Source: Rahnella rivi (GTDB lineage Bacteria > Pseudomonadota > Gammaproteobacteria > Enterobacterales > Enterobacteriaceae). Taken from it: 64,000 nt of DNA. The translations under genes were made by a program, and so were the position numbers. The stretch's first letter is position 1, and each line of letters begins with the position of its first letter. The notes beneath the pieces were generated by a model. That model saw nothing but the letters and a program-made list of their open reading frames with translations, had not been told where the DNA came from and made no database searches. Of the stretch, positions 32,444-41,688 are shown piece by piece. The stretch is taken from positions 62,001-126,000 of the forward strand of contig NZ_JAFMOX010000061.1 of the NCBI RefSeq assembly GCF_019049655.1, read 5' to 3'.

Positions 32444-33628
32444 TTATCCGGCGGTTAATTCCTGCAGGGCTTTTTCGGCCAGTTGCTGGAAATAATTCGC
32501 CGCCGGGAAAATAGCGGCTTCATCCGGATTAAACTGCGGATGATGTAAACCAAATTCGCTGGCCGAGCCGATGCTGACAAATGCACCGGGGACGTGATGC
32601 AAATAAAACGCAAAGTCTTCGCCGCCCATTTGCGCGGTGGCTACTTCGGCCTTGTACCCAAATTCAGCCGCCGCCTGCAGGCTGAACTCTGCCCAGCGCG
32701 GGGTGTTGACGACCGCCGGTGGCCCGCCAAACCAGTGCAGTTCGGCTTGTGCGCCCAGGGCAGCGGCGACGCCGGAAATCAGCTGGCGGATGCGCCCCGG
32801 AATTTGCTCCCTGATATCGTCGTTGTGCGTGCGCACCGTGCCTTCCAGTTCGACATGCTGGGGCAGAACGTTCCAGGTGTTACCGCCCTCGATGCGGGTC
32901 ACGCTGACCACCGCCGATTCCTGCGCCGCCACATTGCGGCTGACCAGTGTTTGCAGCGCGGTGACGATATGGCTGGCGGTGACAATGCTGTCCACACCTT
33001 CTTCCGGATGCGCCGCGTGCGCGCCTTTGCCGGTGACCGTTATCTGGAAGCGATCGACGTTGGCGTAGAACGCGCCGCCCTTGGTGGAGAAGGTGCCCAC
33101 CGGCAATTCAGGCGCATTGTGCAGACCAAAAATCGCATCAACGTTTTCCAGCGCACCGGCCTTGATCAGCTGTGTGGCACCGCCAAACCGCTCTTCCGCA
33201 GGCTGGAAAAACAACCGCACGCGGCCAGGTAATTGGTCTTCCCGCGCTTTGAGCAAATAGGCCGCGCCGAGGATCACCGACGTGTGGAAATCATGGCCGC
33301 AGGCGTGCATGACGCCCGGTTGCTGCGAGCTGAACGGCACGCCGGAAGTTTCTTCAATCGGCAGGGCGTCGATATCCCCGCGCAGCGCCACCACCGGCCC
33401 GTGATCAGGGCCGATTTCAGCGACAACGCCGGTTTTCAGGCCGAGGGATAAAATACGGATCCCCGCCGCGTTCAGCCAGTCGGTAATTTTCCGGGTGGTG
33501 ACAAATTCCTGATTGGATAATTCGGGATGTTGATGTAATTCGCGACGGTGGGCGATGAGTTGCTTTTCTAATTCAGTATTTTTTGTACCTGCATCGGTAC
33601 GGATTTCATCGGCAAGTGAAAGGGTCAT
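32444..33628 (-). CDS. M20-family N-acyl amino acid amidohydrolase
   Basis: A 394-residue M20D metallopeptidase related to hippurate hydrolase and N-acetylcysteine deacetylase. Visible metal-binding segments are GDIDALPIEE, HACGHDFHTSV, PAEERFGGA and the final LHHPQFNPDEAAI; the dimerisation domain starts near residue 185. I start at MTLSLADEIR behind AAGG; a longer frame 12 codons upstream lacks support. It is separated from the transporter operon by 201 bases and faces away from the monooxygenase pair. It probably removes an acyl group from an S-substituted cysteine, as YxeP or YtnL are thought to do. Confidence 0.88.
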   Translation of the reverse strand: MTLSLADEIRTDAGTKNTELEKQLIAHRRELHQHPELSNQEFVTTRKITDWLNAAGIRILSLGLKTGVVAEIGPDHGPVVALRGDIDALPIEETSGVPFSSQQPGVMHACGHDFHTSVILGAAYLLKAREDQLPGRVRLFFQPAEERFGGATQLIKAGALENVDAIFGLHNAPELPVGTFSTKGGAFYANVDRFQITVTGKGAHAAHPEEGVDSIVTASHIVTALQTLVSRNVAAQESAVVSVTRIEGGNTWNVLPQHVELEGTVRTHNDDIREQIPGRIRQLISGVAAALGAQAELHWFGGPPAVVNTPRWAEFSLQAAAEFGYKAEVATAQMGGEDFAFYLHHVPGAFVSIGSASEFGLHHPQFNPDEAAIFPAANYFQQLAEKALQELTAG

Positions 33629-33864
33629 TATAAATAGCCTTATATGGGTAGAGATTGCAGTCATTTCATCCTAGCCACTCAGGGCGAAGGGACTAAATAC
33701 CCTGTGGCTATAATTTATAAACGAAATCGCAAACCCGCCGCATAGCAAAATATTCACTATAGAAACGCGATTTAATTATTTCGTTTCAGGCTGACTTCGT
33801 GGAACTCTTTTTATCATTAATGATGTTGCTACCGGACACCGGCAGATAAAAAGGAATGCCCGAC
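33629..33864. promoter_or_regulatory. Divergent promoter region of the deacylase and monooxygenase genes
   Basis: AT-rich 236-base region between divergent starts, with TATAATTTATAAACG near 33710. It presumably holds promoters for both directions and perhaps a sulfur-status control site. I cannot name a regulator from the sequence. Confidence 0.4.
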
Positions 33865-34851
33865 GTGAATTACCGACTGAGCTTATTAGATCAAAGCCCG
33901 ATACCTGACGGGCAGAGCGCTGCGCAGGCACTGGAGGCGACGCTGACCTTTGCCCAGGCGGCGGAAAAACTGGGGTATCACCGCTTATGGGTTTCCGAGC
34001 ACCATGACACCGATAAACTGGCCGGTAGTTCGCCGGAAGTGCTGATCGCCTGGCTGCTGGCGCGCACCTCGCGGCTGCGTATCGGCTCCGGCGGTGTGAT
34101 GCTGCAACATTACAGCCCGTACAAAGTGGCGGAGAATTTCCATCTTTTGTCCTCGCTGGCGCCGGATCGCGTCGATATCGGCATCGGCAAGGCACCCGGC
34201 GGTTTGCCGCTTTCAACCAAAGCCTTGCGTGCGCACAATCACGCTGACAATGCGCCGGGCTTTCCCGCGCAGTTGCAGCAACTCACGCATTATCTGACTC
34301 ATCTTGATGACCATCTGGCCGGGACCGAAGCGCGCGCCTTGCCGCGTCCGCCGGTGGCTCCGCAGCGCTTTCTGCTGGGTGCCAGTAAAGAGAGCGCGCG
34401 GCTGGCGGCATCCCTTGGCTGGAACTTTGTTTTCGCCGGTTTCATCAATACGTCAGCAGAAGTGATGACCGAATCGGTGCTGGCATTCCATGAATATTCT
34501 GCGGGTCAGGGCCAGGCGCTGGTGAGCCTGGCGGTGCTGGCGGCGCAGACGCGTGAAGAGGCCGCCGCTCTGGTGGCGGAACAACATAATTTTCGCGTCA
34601 CGATTGGCGACCGGCATGTCACCGTCGGCACGCGCGAGCAGGCGGAAGCCTTTGTCCGTCAGGCCGGTGAGAAACATTTCACCATCGAAAAGCAGCAGAT
34701 AAGCGTGCTGCACGGCACACCCGGCGATATTCATGAGCAGTTGCGTGATATTCAGCGCCGTCTGTGCGTCAACGAATTCGTCCTGCACACCCCACTGACA
34801 GATGCCGCCGTGCGTCTGAAGTCCATTGAATTGCTGGCTGGCCAGCTGTAA
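33865..34851 (+). CDS. Luciferase-like flavin-dependent oxidoreductase (MsnO8/YtmO type)
   Basis: LLM-class monooxygenase of about 328 residues. Family features are LSLLDQSPIPDGQSAAQAL, YHRLWVSEHHD, GSGGVMLQHYSPYKVAENF and GIGKAPGG. The call as group-1 luciferase-family oxidoreductase is by these motifs. I choose the GTG at 33865, because AAGGA sits nine bases before it; the ATG three codons earlier directly touches AAGGA. It is followed by a second LLM enzyme after nine bases. YtmO of the Bacillus ytm sulfur operon belongs to the same group. Confidence 0.88.
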   Translation: MNYRLSLLDQSPIPDGQSAAQALEATLTFAQAAEKLGYHRLWVSEHHDTDKLAGSSPEVLIAWLLARTSRLRIGSGGVMLQHYSPYKVAENFHLLSSLAPDRVDIGIGKAPGGLPLSTKALRAHNHADNAPGFPAQLQQLTHYLTHLDDHLAGTEARALPRPPVAPQRFLLGASKESARLAASLGWNFVFAGFINTSAEVMTESVLAFHEYSAGQGQALVSLAVLAAQTREEAAALVAEQHNFRVTIGDRHVTVGTREQAEAFVRQAGEKHFTIEKQQISVLHGTPGDIHEQLRDIQRRLCVNEFVLHTPLTDAAVRLKSIELLAGQL

Positions 34852-34860
34852 GGAGATTTC

Positions 34861-36198
34861 ATGAGCCATTCAAAAAGTATCAAGCTCGGTCTGATGTTGC
34901 ACGGTGCAGGCGGCCATATGAATTCATGGCGTCATCAACAGGCGCCTGCCGATGCGAGCGTTAATTTCCCCTATTTTCGTGATCTGGCCCTGCGCGCCGA
35001 AGCTGCCGGGTTTGATTTCCTGTTTGTCGCCGACGGCCTGCACATCAACGAAAAATCGCTGCCGCATTTCCTCAACCGTTTTGAGCCGATCGCGCTGCTG
35101 TCTGCGCTGGCCTCGGCCACGCACAGCATCGGGCTGGCGGGCACCATTTCAACCTCTTACAGCGATCCCTTTACCGTCGCACGTCAGCTGGCGACGGTAG
35201 ACAACATCAGCCAGGGGCGCGCGGGCTGGAACGTGGTGACGTCGCCGCTGGCCGGTTCAGCTAAAAACTTTGGCAAGGATCACCCTGAACACGCGCTGCG
35301 TTACCAGATTGCCGAGGAGTACATCAGCGTGGTGCAGGGGTTGTGGGATTCGTGGGAAGACGATGCCTTTGTTCGTGACCGCGAAAGTGGCGTGTTTTTC
35401 GATGCCGCCAAACTGCACAAACTGAACCATCAGGGGCAGTTCTTCTCGGTGGAAGGGCCGCTGAACATTCAGCGTTCGCCGCAGGGGCAGCCGGTGATTT
35501 TCCAGGCCGGTGCGTCGGATGCCGGGATCGCCCTGGCGGGAAAATCTGCCGATGCCGTTTTCACTAACGCCCGCACGCTGGAAGAAGCGCAGGAGTACTC
35601 AGCTAAATTACAGGCGCAGGTGGCGAAAAATGGCCGTCATCCGGTGGGTATTTTCCCCGGCATCAGCCCGATTGTCGGCCATACCGAAGAAGAGGCCGAA
35701 GCCAAATATCAGTATTTGCTGTCGCTGTTATCCCTCGACGATGCGCTGGCGTACCTCGGGCGCTTCTTCGATCACCACGATTTCAGCCAGTATCCGCCGG
35801 ACGGCCCGTTCCCGGAGCTGGGCGATCTGGGGCAAAACACCTTCCGTTCGACCACAGACAGCATCAAGAAACAGGCAAAAGAGCAGCGTCTGACCCTGCG
35901 TGAAGTGGCCTATCAGACCACGCTGCCGCGCGGTGAGTTTTTCGGCACGCCGGAGCAGGTCGCCGATACACTGATCCGCTGGGTGGAAGAGGGCGGTGCG
36001 AGCGGATTTATCATCAGCGGACCGGTACTGGTGGAAGCGCTCGCCGACATTACGCGGCTGGTGTTGCCGGTGCTGGAAGCGCGCGGTTACTGGCATCCTT
36101 CGCAGGCGACCACGCTGCGCGAACGGCTGGATATCCCGTTCAAATCCAACCGCTACAGCGTGCAGGAAACCCGCCGTGAAACGGTGAACGAGAAATAG
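34861..36198 (+). CDS. NtaA/SnaA/DszA-family FMN-dependent monooxygenase
   Basis: A 445-residue flavin-dependent monooxygenase; it needs reduced FMN from a separate reductase. Characteristic stretches: [22 protein letters not shown] start, [54 protein letters not shown], and [12 protein letters not shown]. YxeK and YtnJ of the Bacillus S-alkylcysteine pathways belong to this family and cleave the C-S bond of the N-acetylated substrate oxidatively. It is downstream of the first LLM gene and closed by a terminator. Confidence 0.9.
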   Translation: MSHSKSIKLGLMLHGAGGHMNSWRHQQAPADASVNFPYFRDLALRAEAAGFDFLFVADGLHINEKSLPHFLNRFEPIALLSALASATHSIGLAGTISTSYSDPFTVARQLATVDNISQGRAGWNVVTSPLAGSAKNFGKDHPEHALRYQIAEEYISVVQGLWDSWEDDAFVRDRESGVFFDAAKLHKLNHQGQFFSVEGPLNIQRSPQGQPVIFQAGASDAGIALAGKSADAVFTNARTLEEAQEYSAKLQAQVAKNGRHPVGIFPGISPIVGHTEEEAEAKYQYLLSLLSLDDALAYLGRFFDHHDFSQYPPDGPFPELGDLGQNTFRSTTDSIKKQAKEQRLTLREVAYQTTLPRGEFFGTPEQVADTLIRWVEEGGASGFIISGPVLVEALADITRLVLPVLEARGYWHPSQATTLRERLDIPFKSNRYSVQETRRETVNEK

Positions 36199-36225
36199 TT
36201 ACAACATACTAGCCATTGACTCCCC

Positions 36226-36256
36226 GCCCGCTTCGGTAGCCCCGAGCGGGCTTTTT
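36226..36256 (+). terminator. Terminator of the monooxygenase operon
   Basis: Stem GCCCGCT-T-CGG / CCG-AGCGGGC with one bulged T, then five T, 28 bases after the stop codon. Confidence 0.85.
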
Positions 36257-36383
36257 GCTTTGCAGGGCGGTACAGGGTGCCGGGGGGTATCCTGACAAAA
36301 AGCCTTCCGGGCTTGCCTCGTCAAAAGATTGGGCGTAGGTTTCGCAAAACCCTTCGAAATCCCGGAACGCTTAAGGAAAACAT

Positions 36384-37361
36384 ATGAAAGCATTGGTTCT
36401 CGAACAACAAGACAAGGCAACGCTTGCGCAGGTGAAAGATATTGCGCTGCCGGAAATGACGGAAGGCGATGTGCTGGTTGATGTCAGCTGGTCAGGGCTT
36501 AATTACAAAGACGCGCTGGCCATCACCGGCCAGGGCAAAATTATCCGTCAGTTTCCGATGGTGCCGGGCATCGATTTTTCCGGCCACGTCAGCCGCAGCA
36601 AAGACCCGCGTTTTTCCGTCGGGCAGTCAGTGATCCTCACCGGCTGGGGCGTCGGTGAAACCCACTGGGGCGGGCTGGCGGAACAGGCCTGCGTGAAAGG
36701 CGACTGGCTGGTGCACTTGCCGGAAGGCATGGCGGCGCGTAACGCCATGATCATCGGTACCGCCGGATTCACCGCCATGCTGTGCGTGATGGCGCTGGAA
36801 GACGCCGGTGTGACGCCGGAAAGTGGCACCGTGGTGGTGACCGGTGCCAGCGGGGGTGTCGGCAGCACGGCGGTGGCGTTACTGCATACCCTCGGTTACA
36901 CAGTGGCGGCGGTCACGGGCCGGGAATCGACCCACGAATACCTGCGTAAACTGGGTGCCAGCGAGATCCTCTCCCGCGATGATTTTGCCGAAACCCGTCC
37001 GCTGGAAAAACAGATCTGGGCCGGTGCGGTGGATACCGTCGGTGACAAAGTGCTGGCGAAACTGCTGGCGCAGACCAATTACGGCGGCTGCGTGGCAGCC
37101 TGCGGCCTGGCCGGAGGGTTTAATCTGCCGACTACCGTGATGCCGTTTATCCTGCGCAATGTGCGTCTGCAGGGCGTCGATTCGGTGTCGGTGCCTGCCG
37201 AACGTCGTGCGGCGGTCTGGGAACGCCTGATGAATACCTTGCCGGAAAGCTTCTACCAGCAGGCTGCCACGGAGATCACGCTGGAAATGACGCCGGCGGT
37301 GGCGGCAGATTTCCTGAACAATAACATTCAGGGCAGAACCCTGGTGAAGATCGGCGGCTAA
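36384..37361 (+). CDS. acuI: Acrylyl-CoA reductase (MDR family)
   Basis: NADPH-dependent medium-chain reductase of the AcuI/YhdH group, reducing acryloyl-CoA to propionyl-CoA and so protecting against this electrophile. The 325-residue product has WSGLNYKDALAITG, PGIDFSGHV, GWGVGETHWGGLAEQA, and the nucleotide-binding VTGASGGVGSTAVALL. No zinc-binding cysteines of classical alcohol dehydrogenases are seen, as expected for the group. It is monocistronic by the flanking hairpins. Confidence 0.93.
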   Translation: MKALVLEQQDKATLAQVKDIALPEMTEGDVLVDVSWSGLNYKDALAITGQGKIIRQFPMVPGIDFSGHVSRSKDPRFSVGQSVILTGWGVGETHWGGLAEQACVKGDWLVHLPEGMAARNAMIIGTAGFTAMLCVMALEDAGVTPESGTVVVTGASGGVGSTAVALLHTLGYTVAAVTGRESTHEYLRKLGASEILSRDDFAETRPLEKQIWAGAVDTVGDKVLAKLLAQTNYGGCVAACGLAGGFNLPTTVMPFILRNVRLQGVDSVSVPAERRAAVWERLMNTLPESFYQQAATEITLEMTPAVAADFLNNNIQGRTLVKIGG

Positions 37362-37369
37362 GCTGCCTG

Positions 37370-37395
37370 ACCCGGTATCCTCTGCGATACCGGGT
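37370..37395 (+). terminator. Hairpin after acuI
   Basis: Perfect 10-base stem ACCCGGTATC / GATACCGGGT with a six-base loop, eight bases after the acuI stop. The T tract is poor (AACTTT), so terminator strength is uncertain. Confidence 0.6.
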
Positions 37396-37423
37396 AACTT
37401 TCCGCTCAATTTTCTCTTCGCTC

Positions 37424-37451
37424 TAAAGAATTGCCCCTGACCAGCCGATAA
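37424..37451 (+). promoter_or_regulatory. Sigma-28 (FliA) type promoter for cheV
   Basis: TAAA at 37424 and GCCGATAA at 37444 with a 16-base interval match the flagellar class 3 consensus TAAA-N15-GCCGATAA apart from one extra spacer base. The site is about 105 bases before the cheV start and in the same direction. Confidence 0.6.
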
Positions 37452-37555
37452 AAAGAATGTCCCTCTGAGAAAAAAGAGAATGAAATTCCTTATTTTCCGA
37501 ATGACGCACAGCGTAATCACAGATAAAAACAAATCACGACAGGCCTGGGGAAAGT

Positions 37556-38530
37556 ATGGACAATTTTCAGAAAGACATCGATGAGAGAACGAACCTCACT
37601 TCATCTAACCGCTTTGAATTATTGCTGTTCCGTCTGGGCTCTGCGCCAGATGAAGAAAAGTCTGAACTCTTTGGTATCAACGTGTTTAAACTCCGTGAAA
37701 TCGTACCGATGCCTGCGCTGACGAAAGCGGCGGGTATGGCCTCGCCGATGATGGGGATGGCCAATATTCGCGGTGAAATTATTCCGGTGATCGACCTGCC
37801 TGCCGTGGTGGGCTGTGTACCTAAAACCGGCCTGAACATTCTGCTGGTCACCGAATATGCGCGCAGTACACAGGCGTTTGCGGTGGAATCGGTGGACGAT
37901 ATCGTCCGTCTTGAATGGAGCCAGGTGCTGGCTGCGGAATCCGGAGTGAAGAGCCGCAACATCACCAGCATTGCGCGTCTGGATAACGATACCTCCAGCA
38001 ACCGTCTGGCGCTGGTGCTCGACGTCGAACAGATCCTCTATGACATCGTGCCATCCAGTGGCAACGTGTCCATCGATAAGCAAAAAACCAAGGCGTTTTC
38101 TCTCAAACCGGGCGCGGTGGCGATCGTGGCGGAAGATTCCAAAGTGGCGCGTTCGATGCTTGAGAAGGGCCTGAACATGATGGAAATTCCTGCGCAGATG
38201 CATATCACCGGTCTGGAAGCCTGGAATAAAATCCGCAAAATGGCCGAAGAGTGCAAAGCCGAAGGCCGCCCGATTTCCGATAAAATTTCCTTCGTATTAA
38301 CCGATCTGGAAATGCCGGAAATGGATGGCTTTACGCTGACGCTCAATATCAAGCGCGATGAGTTCCTGAAAAATATTCCGGTGATCATCCACTCTTCTTT
38401 ATCCGGCAGCGCCAACGAAGATCACGTGCGCAGAGTCGGGGCTGACGGTTACGTCGCCAAATTCGAAATCAACGAACTGGAAGCGGCAATTCACAAAGCG
38501 CTGGACGCCAAAGCCGCGGCGGTGGCGTAA
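37556..38530 (+). CDS. cheV: Chemotaxis coupling protein CheV
   Basis: Hybrid of an N-terminal CheW domain (about residues 15-165; MANIRGEIIPVIDLPAVVG) and a C-terminal response-regulator receiver domain (about residues 185-318) with acidic pocket AEDSK, phosphoacceptor in VLTDLEMPEMDG, and the conserved HSSLSG and YVAKFE. The 324-residue length is normal. CheV couples receptors to CheA and tunes signalling through phosphorylation. It stands alone, away from other chemotaxis genes in the window. A sigma-28-like promoter upstream supports flagellar-regulon control. Confidence 0.95.
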   Translation: MDNFQKDIDERTNLTSSNRFELLLFRLGSAPDEEKSELFGINVFKLREIVPMPALTKAAGMASPMMGMANIRGEIIPVIDLPAVVGCVPKTGLNILLVTEYARSTQAFAVESVDDIVRLEWSQVLAAESGVKSRNITSIARLDNDTSSNRLALVLDVEQILYDIVPSSGNVSIDKQKTKAFSLKPGAVAIVAEDSKVARSMLEKGLNMMEIPAQMHITGLEAWNKIRKMAEECKAEGRPISDKISFVLTDLEMPEMDGFTLTLNIKRDEFLKNIPVIIHSSLSGSANEDHVRRVGADGYVAKFEINELEAAIHKALDAKAAAVA

Positions 38531-38821
38531 CGGCTGAAAAGGGCAGCGGCCTGCCCGGCGTGTTTCCGGTCAGGATTGGCTCAGTTTTCGATATATTGCA
38601 GGGCGGTAAGGTAAATATTCCCGACACCGCCCTGTGCGTTATTTATTACTGCCGTTTCATGTCAATAAAATAATGCACATTTAACTTCATGGTGTTAATG
38701 GTGTTAAGTCGCTGGCACGCGGTGGATAATTGTAATTAATGTTATTTTCGGGTGCTTTGTTTTGCTTTTCGGGAAATGTTAGTATTGCGCACATTAAGTC
38801 CGCACAATATTGGAAAGATTG

Positions 38822-39916
38822 ATGATGTTTTTCCTGGAAGAAACGTTAATAAATACGCTTGTCGGAATGTGTATTACCTATACCTGTATTTCAATTCCTT
38901 TTTTATATGTGAAGTTTACGCAGAAAAACAGCCTGCTGGTGAAGTGCGGCCTGGGTGTGCTGTTCGGGTTGGCAAGCGCTTATATTTTTCAGGAAGGGTC
39001 TGTCAATCATGCCAGTCTTTACAGCGTGATTATCGCTCCGGTTACCTTTGGTTTTATCTTCTATGGCTACCCGGTGCTGATTTTAGGCTTTATCACAAGC
39101 ACGCTATTTATTTTCGGGAAAACCAGTTATTACGATGTGTTTTCCATTATCTATTTTATCTGTCTGACCGGATTCAGCCTGACACATCGTAAAGGCATGA
39201 TGTTTGTCATTTTGTCCTACAGCATTGCTCAGTCGATTAATTTGCTGTCACATATTTCCGCACTCCACGACAACGGGTACTGGGAACTGGCGATCGTCAA
39301 AACGCTGATGAGTCTGGTATTCCTGATGGTGTTGTATTTTTCTTTTGGAAAACTGACCGACCTTTCCACCAGTAAAAATTATTTTAAAAAAGCCTCAGAA
39401 ACCGATCCGCTGACCGGCCTCAGTAATCGGCGGAGTATTGATCTCTATTTAAAAGAAGCGGAAGAAAACAGCAGCAGCAATTTCTGCGTGTTTATGCTGG
39501 ATATCGATAACTTCAAATCAATTAATGATAATTTCGGTCACCCGTTTGGCGATGAAATTATCAGCACGGTGGCCAAAATTATTAAAAAGAATATTCGCGG
39601 CAATGATTTCGTCGGCAGGTATGGCGGCGAAGAATTTCTGATCGTCCTCAATTCCGGCCTCGTCAACGCGTTGCCGGTGGCAGAAAAAATGCGCCTGAAA
39701 ATCCAGGAGCATGTCAGTGCCAGTCAGGGGCCGGACAATGTCCGCATTACCGTTTCCATCGGCGTCGCCGAACATGCACCGGGTTCACCGGTAAACGGCA
39801 CGGTCGCCAACGCCGACAGCGCGCTGTATCAGGCCAAAACCCAGGGAAAGAACCGGGTCATCGCCTGGGAAACCCTGCAGGATGCCGACGAGGGGAACGT
39901 GAGGGGGGAGCCCTGA
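38822..39916 (+). CDS. Membrane diguanylate cyclase
   Basis: A 364-residue protein with about six or seven membrane helices (residues 5-190), similar in layout to 5TMR-LYT sensor modules, followed by a GGDEF domain. The domain opens with ASETDPLTGLSNRRSID; the metal-binding DIDNFKSINDNFGHPFGDE and active-site YGGEEF are intact, so it should make cyclic di-GMP. I see no RxxD inhibitory site directly before GGEEF. The start is the first of two ATGs behind GGAAAG; a TTG four codons upstream is possible. It is downstream of cheV, a reasonable place for a motility/biofilm switch enzyme, but with 291 bases between them it is probably a separate unit. Confidence 0.9.
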   Translation: MMFFLEETLINTLVGMCITYTCISIPFLYVKFTQKNSLLVKCGLGVLFGLASAYIFQEGSVNHASLYSVIIAPVTFGFIFYGYPVLILGFITSTLFIFGKTSYYDVFSIIYFICLTGFSLTHRKGMMFVILSYSIAQSINLLSHISALHDNGYWELAIVKTLMSLVFLMVLYFSFGKLTDLSTSKNYFKKASETDPLTGLSNRRSIDLYLKEAEENSSSNFCVFMLDIDNFKSINDNFGHPFGDEIISTVAKIIKKNIRGNDFVGRYGGEEFLIVLNSGLVNALPVAEKMRLKIQEHVSASQGPDNVRITVSIGVAEHAPGSPVNGTVANADSALYQAKTQGKNRVIAWETLQDADEGNVRGEP

Positions 39917-40089
39917 CTATCATTTACGTTAACGCCTGTTTTTTTCCCTCATACCGAAAGCCGGAAAGCGGAGCGGGCAAGGGGCTGGTTGACCGCAAAT
40001 CTTAGCGTAATCCGATCCTGCAACCTGACACAGCCACGGCATTTACAGGTATAATCCCACAAATTTTTTAAACTGGTTTAGAAACGAAG

Positions 40090-40629
40090 ATGACAAAACT
40101 CACCTTACAAGAGCAGTTGCTGAAAGCCGGATTAGTCTCCAGCAAGAAAATGGAAAAAGTCCAAAGAACGGCTAAAAAATCACGTGTTCAGAGCCGTGAG
40201 GCAAGGGCAGCTGTGGAAGAGAACAAAAAAGCCCAGCTTGAGCGTGACAAACAGCTCAGCGAACAACAAAAACAGGCGGCCTTATCTAAAGAGTATAAGG
40301 CTCAGGTTAAGCAGTTGATTGAGATGAACCGAATCACTGACGCCAAAGGCGACATTGGTTTTAACTTCACCGACGGTAACTTAATTAAAAAGATCTACGT
40401 GGATAAAACGACGCAAAGCCAGCTGATCAGCGGGCGTCTGGCGATCGCCCGTCTGCTGGTTGATAGCAACGGCGAGAGCGAATACGCAATCATCCCGGCA
40501 AGCGTCGCGGATAAAATTGCGCAGCGCGATGCGGGCAGTATCGTGCTAAACAGCACGCTGAGTCAGGAAGAGCAAGACGAAGAAGATCCGTATGCTGATT
40601 TCAAAGTGCCTGATGATTTGATGTGGTAA
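40090..40629 (+). CDS. yaiL: DUF2058 family protein YaiL
   Basis: A 179-residue protein that matches E. coli YaiL in length and nearly throughout: LTLQEQLLKAGLVSSKKM, QRTAKKSRVQSREAR, DIGFNFTDGNLIKKI, and the final PYADFKVPDDLMW. The first third is a basic coiled coil. It has been annotated as nucleoprotein or polynucleotide-associated, but the function is not established. It is convergent with the pseudouridine synthase, ten bases away. Confidence 0.93.
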   Translation: MTKLTLQEQLLKAGLVSSKKMEKVQRTAKKSRVQSREARAAVEENKKAQLERDKQLSEQQKQAALSKEYKAQVKQLIEMNRITDAKGDIGFNFTDGNLIKKIYVDKTTQSQLISGRLAIARLLVDSNGESEYAIIPASVADKIAQRDAGSIVLNSTLSQEEQDEEDPYADFKVPDDLMW

Positions 40630-40638
40630 TAAACCGGT

Positions 40639-41337
40639 TCAGAACGGACTTTCGTGACGGGCAACGATCGGCTCCTGGCTGACGGGGTGAACAAAATGCA
40701 GTTCACTGGCATGCAGCATCAGGCGCGGTGTCCGTTCGGTTCCCGGCAGCAAAAGTCCGCCATACAGGTCACAACCCAGAATAGGGTGGCCTGTGTGCTG
40801 ACAGTGGATCCGCAACTGATGCGTGCGGCCGGTTTCCGGGGTGAGCTGTACCCGCGTTAACGGCAGTAGCGCCCCGTCATCCTGTTCCTGATAAAACCGC
40901 TCAATGACCTGATAGCCAGAACGCGCGGGTTTACCGCTGAGTGCGCAAATTGACATCAGCGGGAAAAGCGCCGGATCTTTGGCAATCGGCGCGTCTATCA
41001 CCCCTTCATCTTGGTCCAGATGTCCGCAAAGCAGCGCGCTGTACACTTTGGTGACGGTGCGCAGGCTGAACTGCTGGCAGAGGGCGGCATTAACCGCTTT
41101 GTTGCGGGCAATCACCATCAGACCAGATGTCCCAAAATCCAGGCGGTGGACCAGCGTGCAGCCGGGAAATATCTGTACCAGCCGGTGATGCACTGAATCA
41201 AGATTTTGCGGATTTTTGCCCGAAAGGCTGAGCAGACCGGACGGCTTATTGATGAGCACCAGATGGTCATCCTGATACAGCGTCTCAATCTGGTCATGGC
41301 ACGGCGGGGCAATAAACGTATCGATAATCGTAGACAT
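40639..41337 (-). CDS. RluA-family pseudouridine synthase
   Basis: Converts a uridine in RNA to pseudouridine. The 232-residue product has the catalytic aspartate in VHRLDFGTSGLMV, the upstream LVLINKPSGLLSLSG motif, and the C-terminal ETGRTHQLRIHCQHTGHPILGCDLY. There is no N-terminal S4 domain. It is similar in layout to E. coli RluA but not close enough to name the target; it may belong to the small RluA-like subfamily seen in Serratia and Vibrio. Confidence 0.9.
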   Translation of the reverse strand: MSTIIDTFIAPPCHDQIETLYQDDHLVLINKPSGLLSLSGKNPQNLDSVHHRLVQIFPGCTLVHRLDFGTSGLMVIARNKAVNAALCQQFSLRTVTKVYSALLCGHLDQDEGVIDAPIAKDPALFPLMSICALSGKPARSGYQVIERFYQEQDDGALLPLTRVQLTPETGRTHQLRIHCQHTGHPILGCDLYGGLLLPGTERTPRLMLHASELHFVHPVSQEPIVARHESPF

Positions 41338-41688
41338 CAGGCAACCCGGACGGAAAGTGGGAGCGGATGATAACGAATTTTAAACCGAGTTACGACGTCA
41401 GGCTGCGCATCATCGCTCCCTGCGGAAGGTTCATTCACATTCTTCAACAATGACGTCAGGGTGAAGGCGAATATAAACACTGCACTACCGACGCAAAGAT
41501 AACTCACTTGGTTTTGTCAGAAGATTACCTACTTTCCATGAAAGTTTTCTCCTCTGGCAAACTTTCAGATGAGAACGGGTATGTAAAAACGGTTCACAGT
41601 GAGATAAATAGTCGCCTTTTAACCAAATTAAAATACTCATGCTTAGACGTCATTTGCCGATAATGTGTTTAAACACAGGGAGATCATG
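41338..41688. other. Intergenic region before the HNH gene
   Basis: This 351-base stretch is AT-rich towards its right end. It must hold the promoters of the pseudouridine synthase (left) and the HNH gene (right). The palindrome GTGTTTAAACAC at 41665-41676 lies just upstream of the HNH start codon and overlaps its leader. No other gene is evident. Confidence 0.4.
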
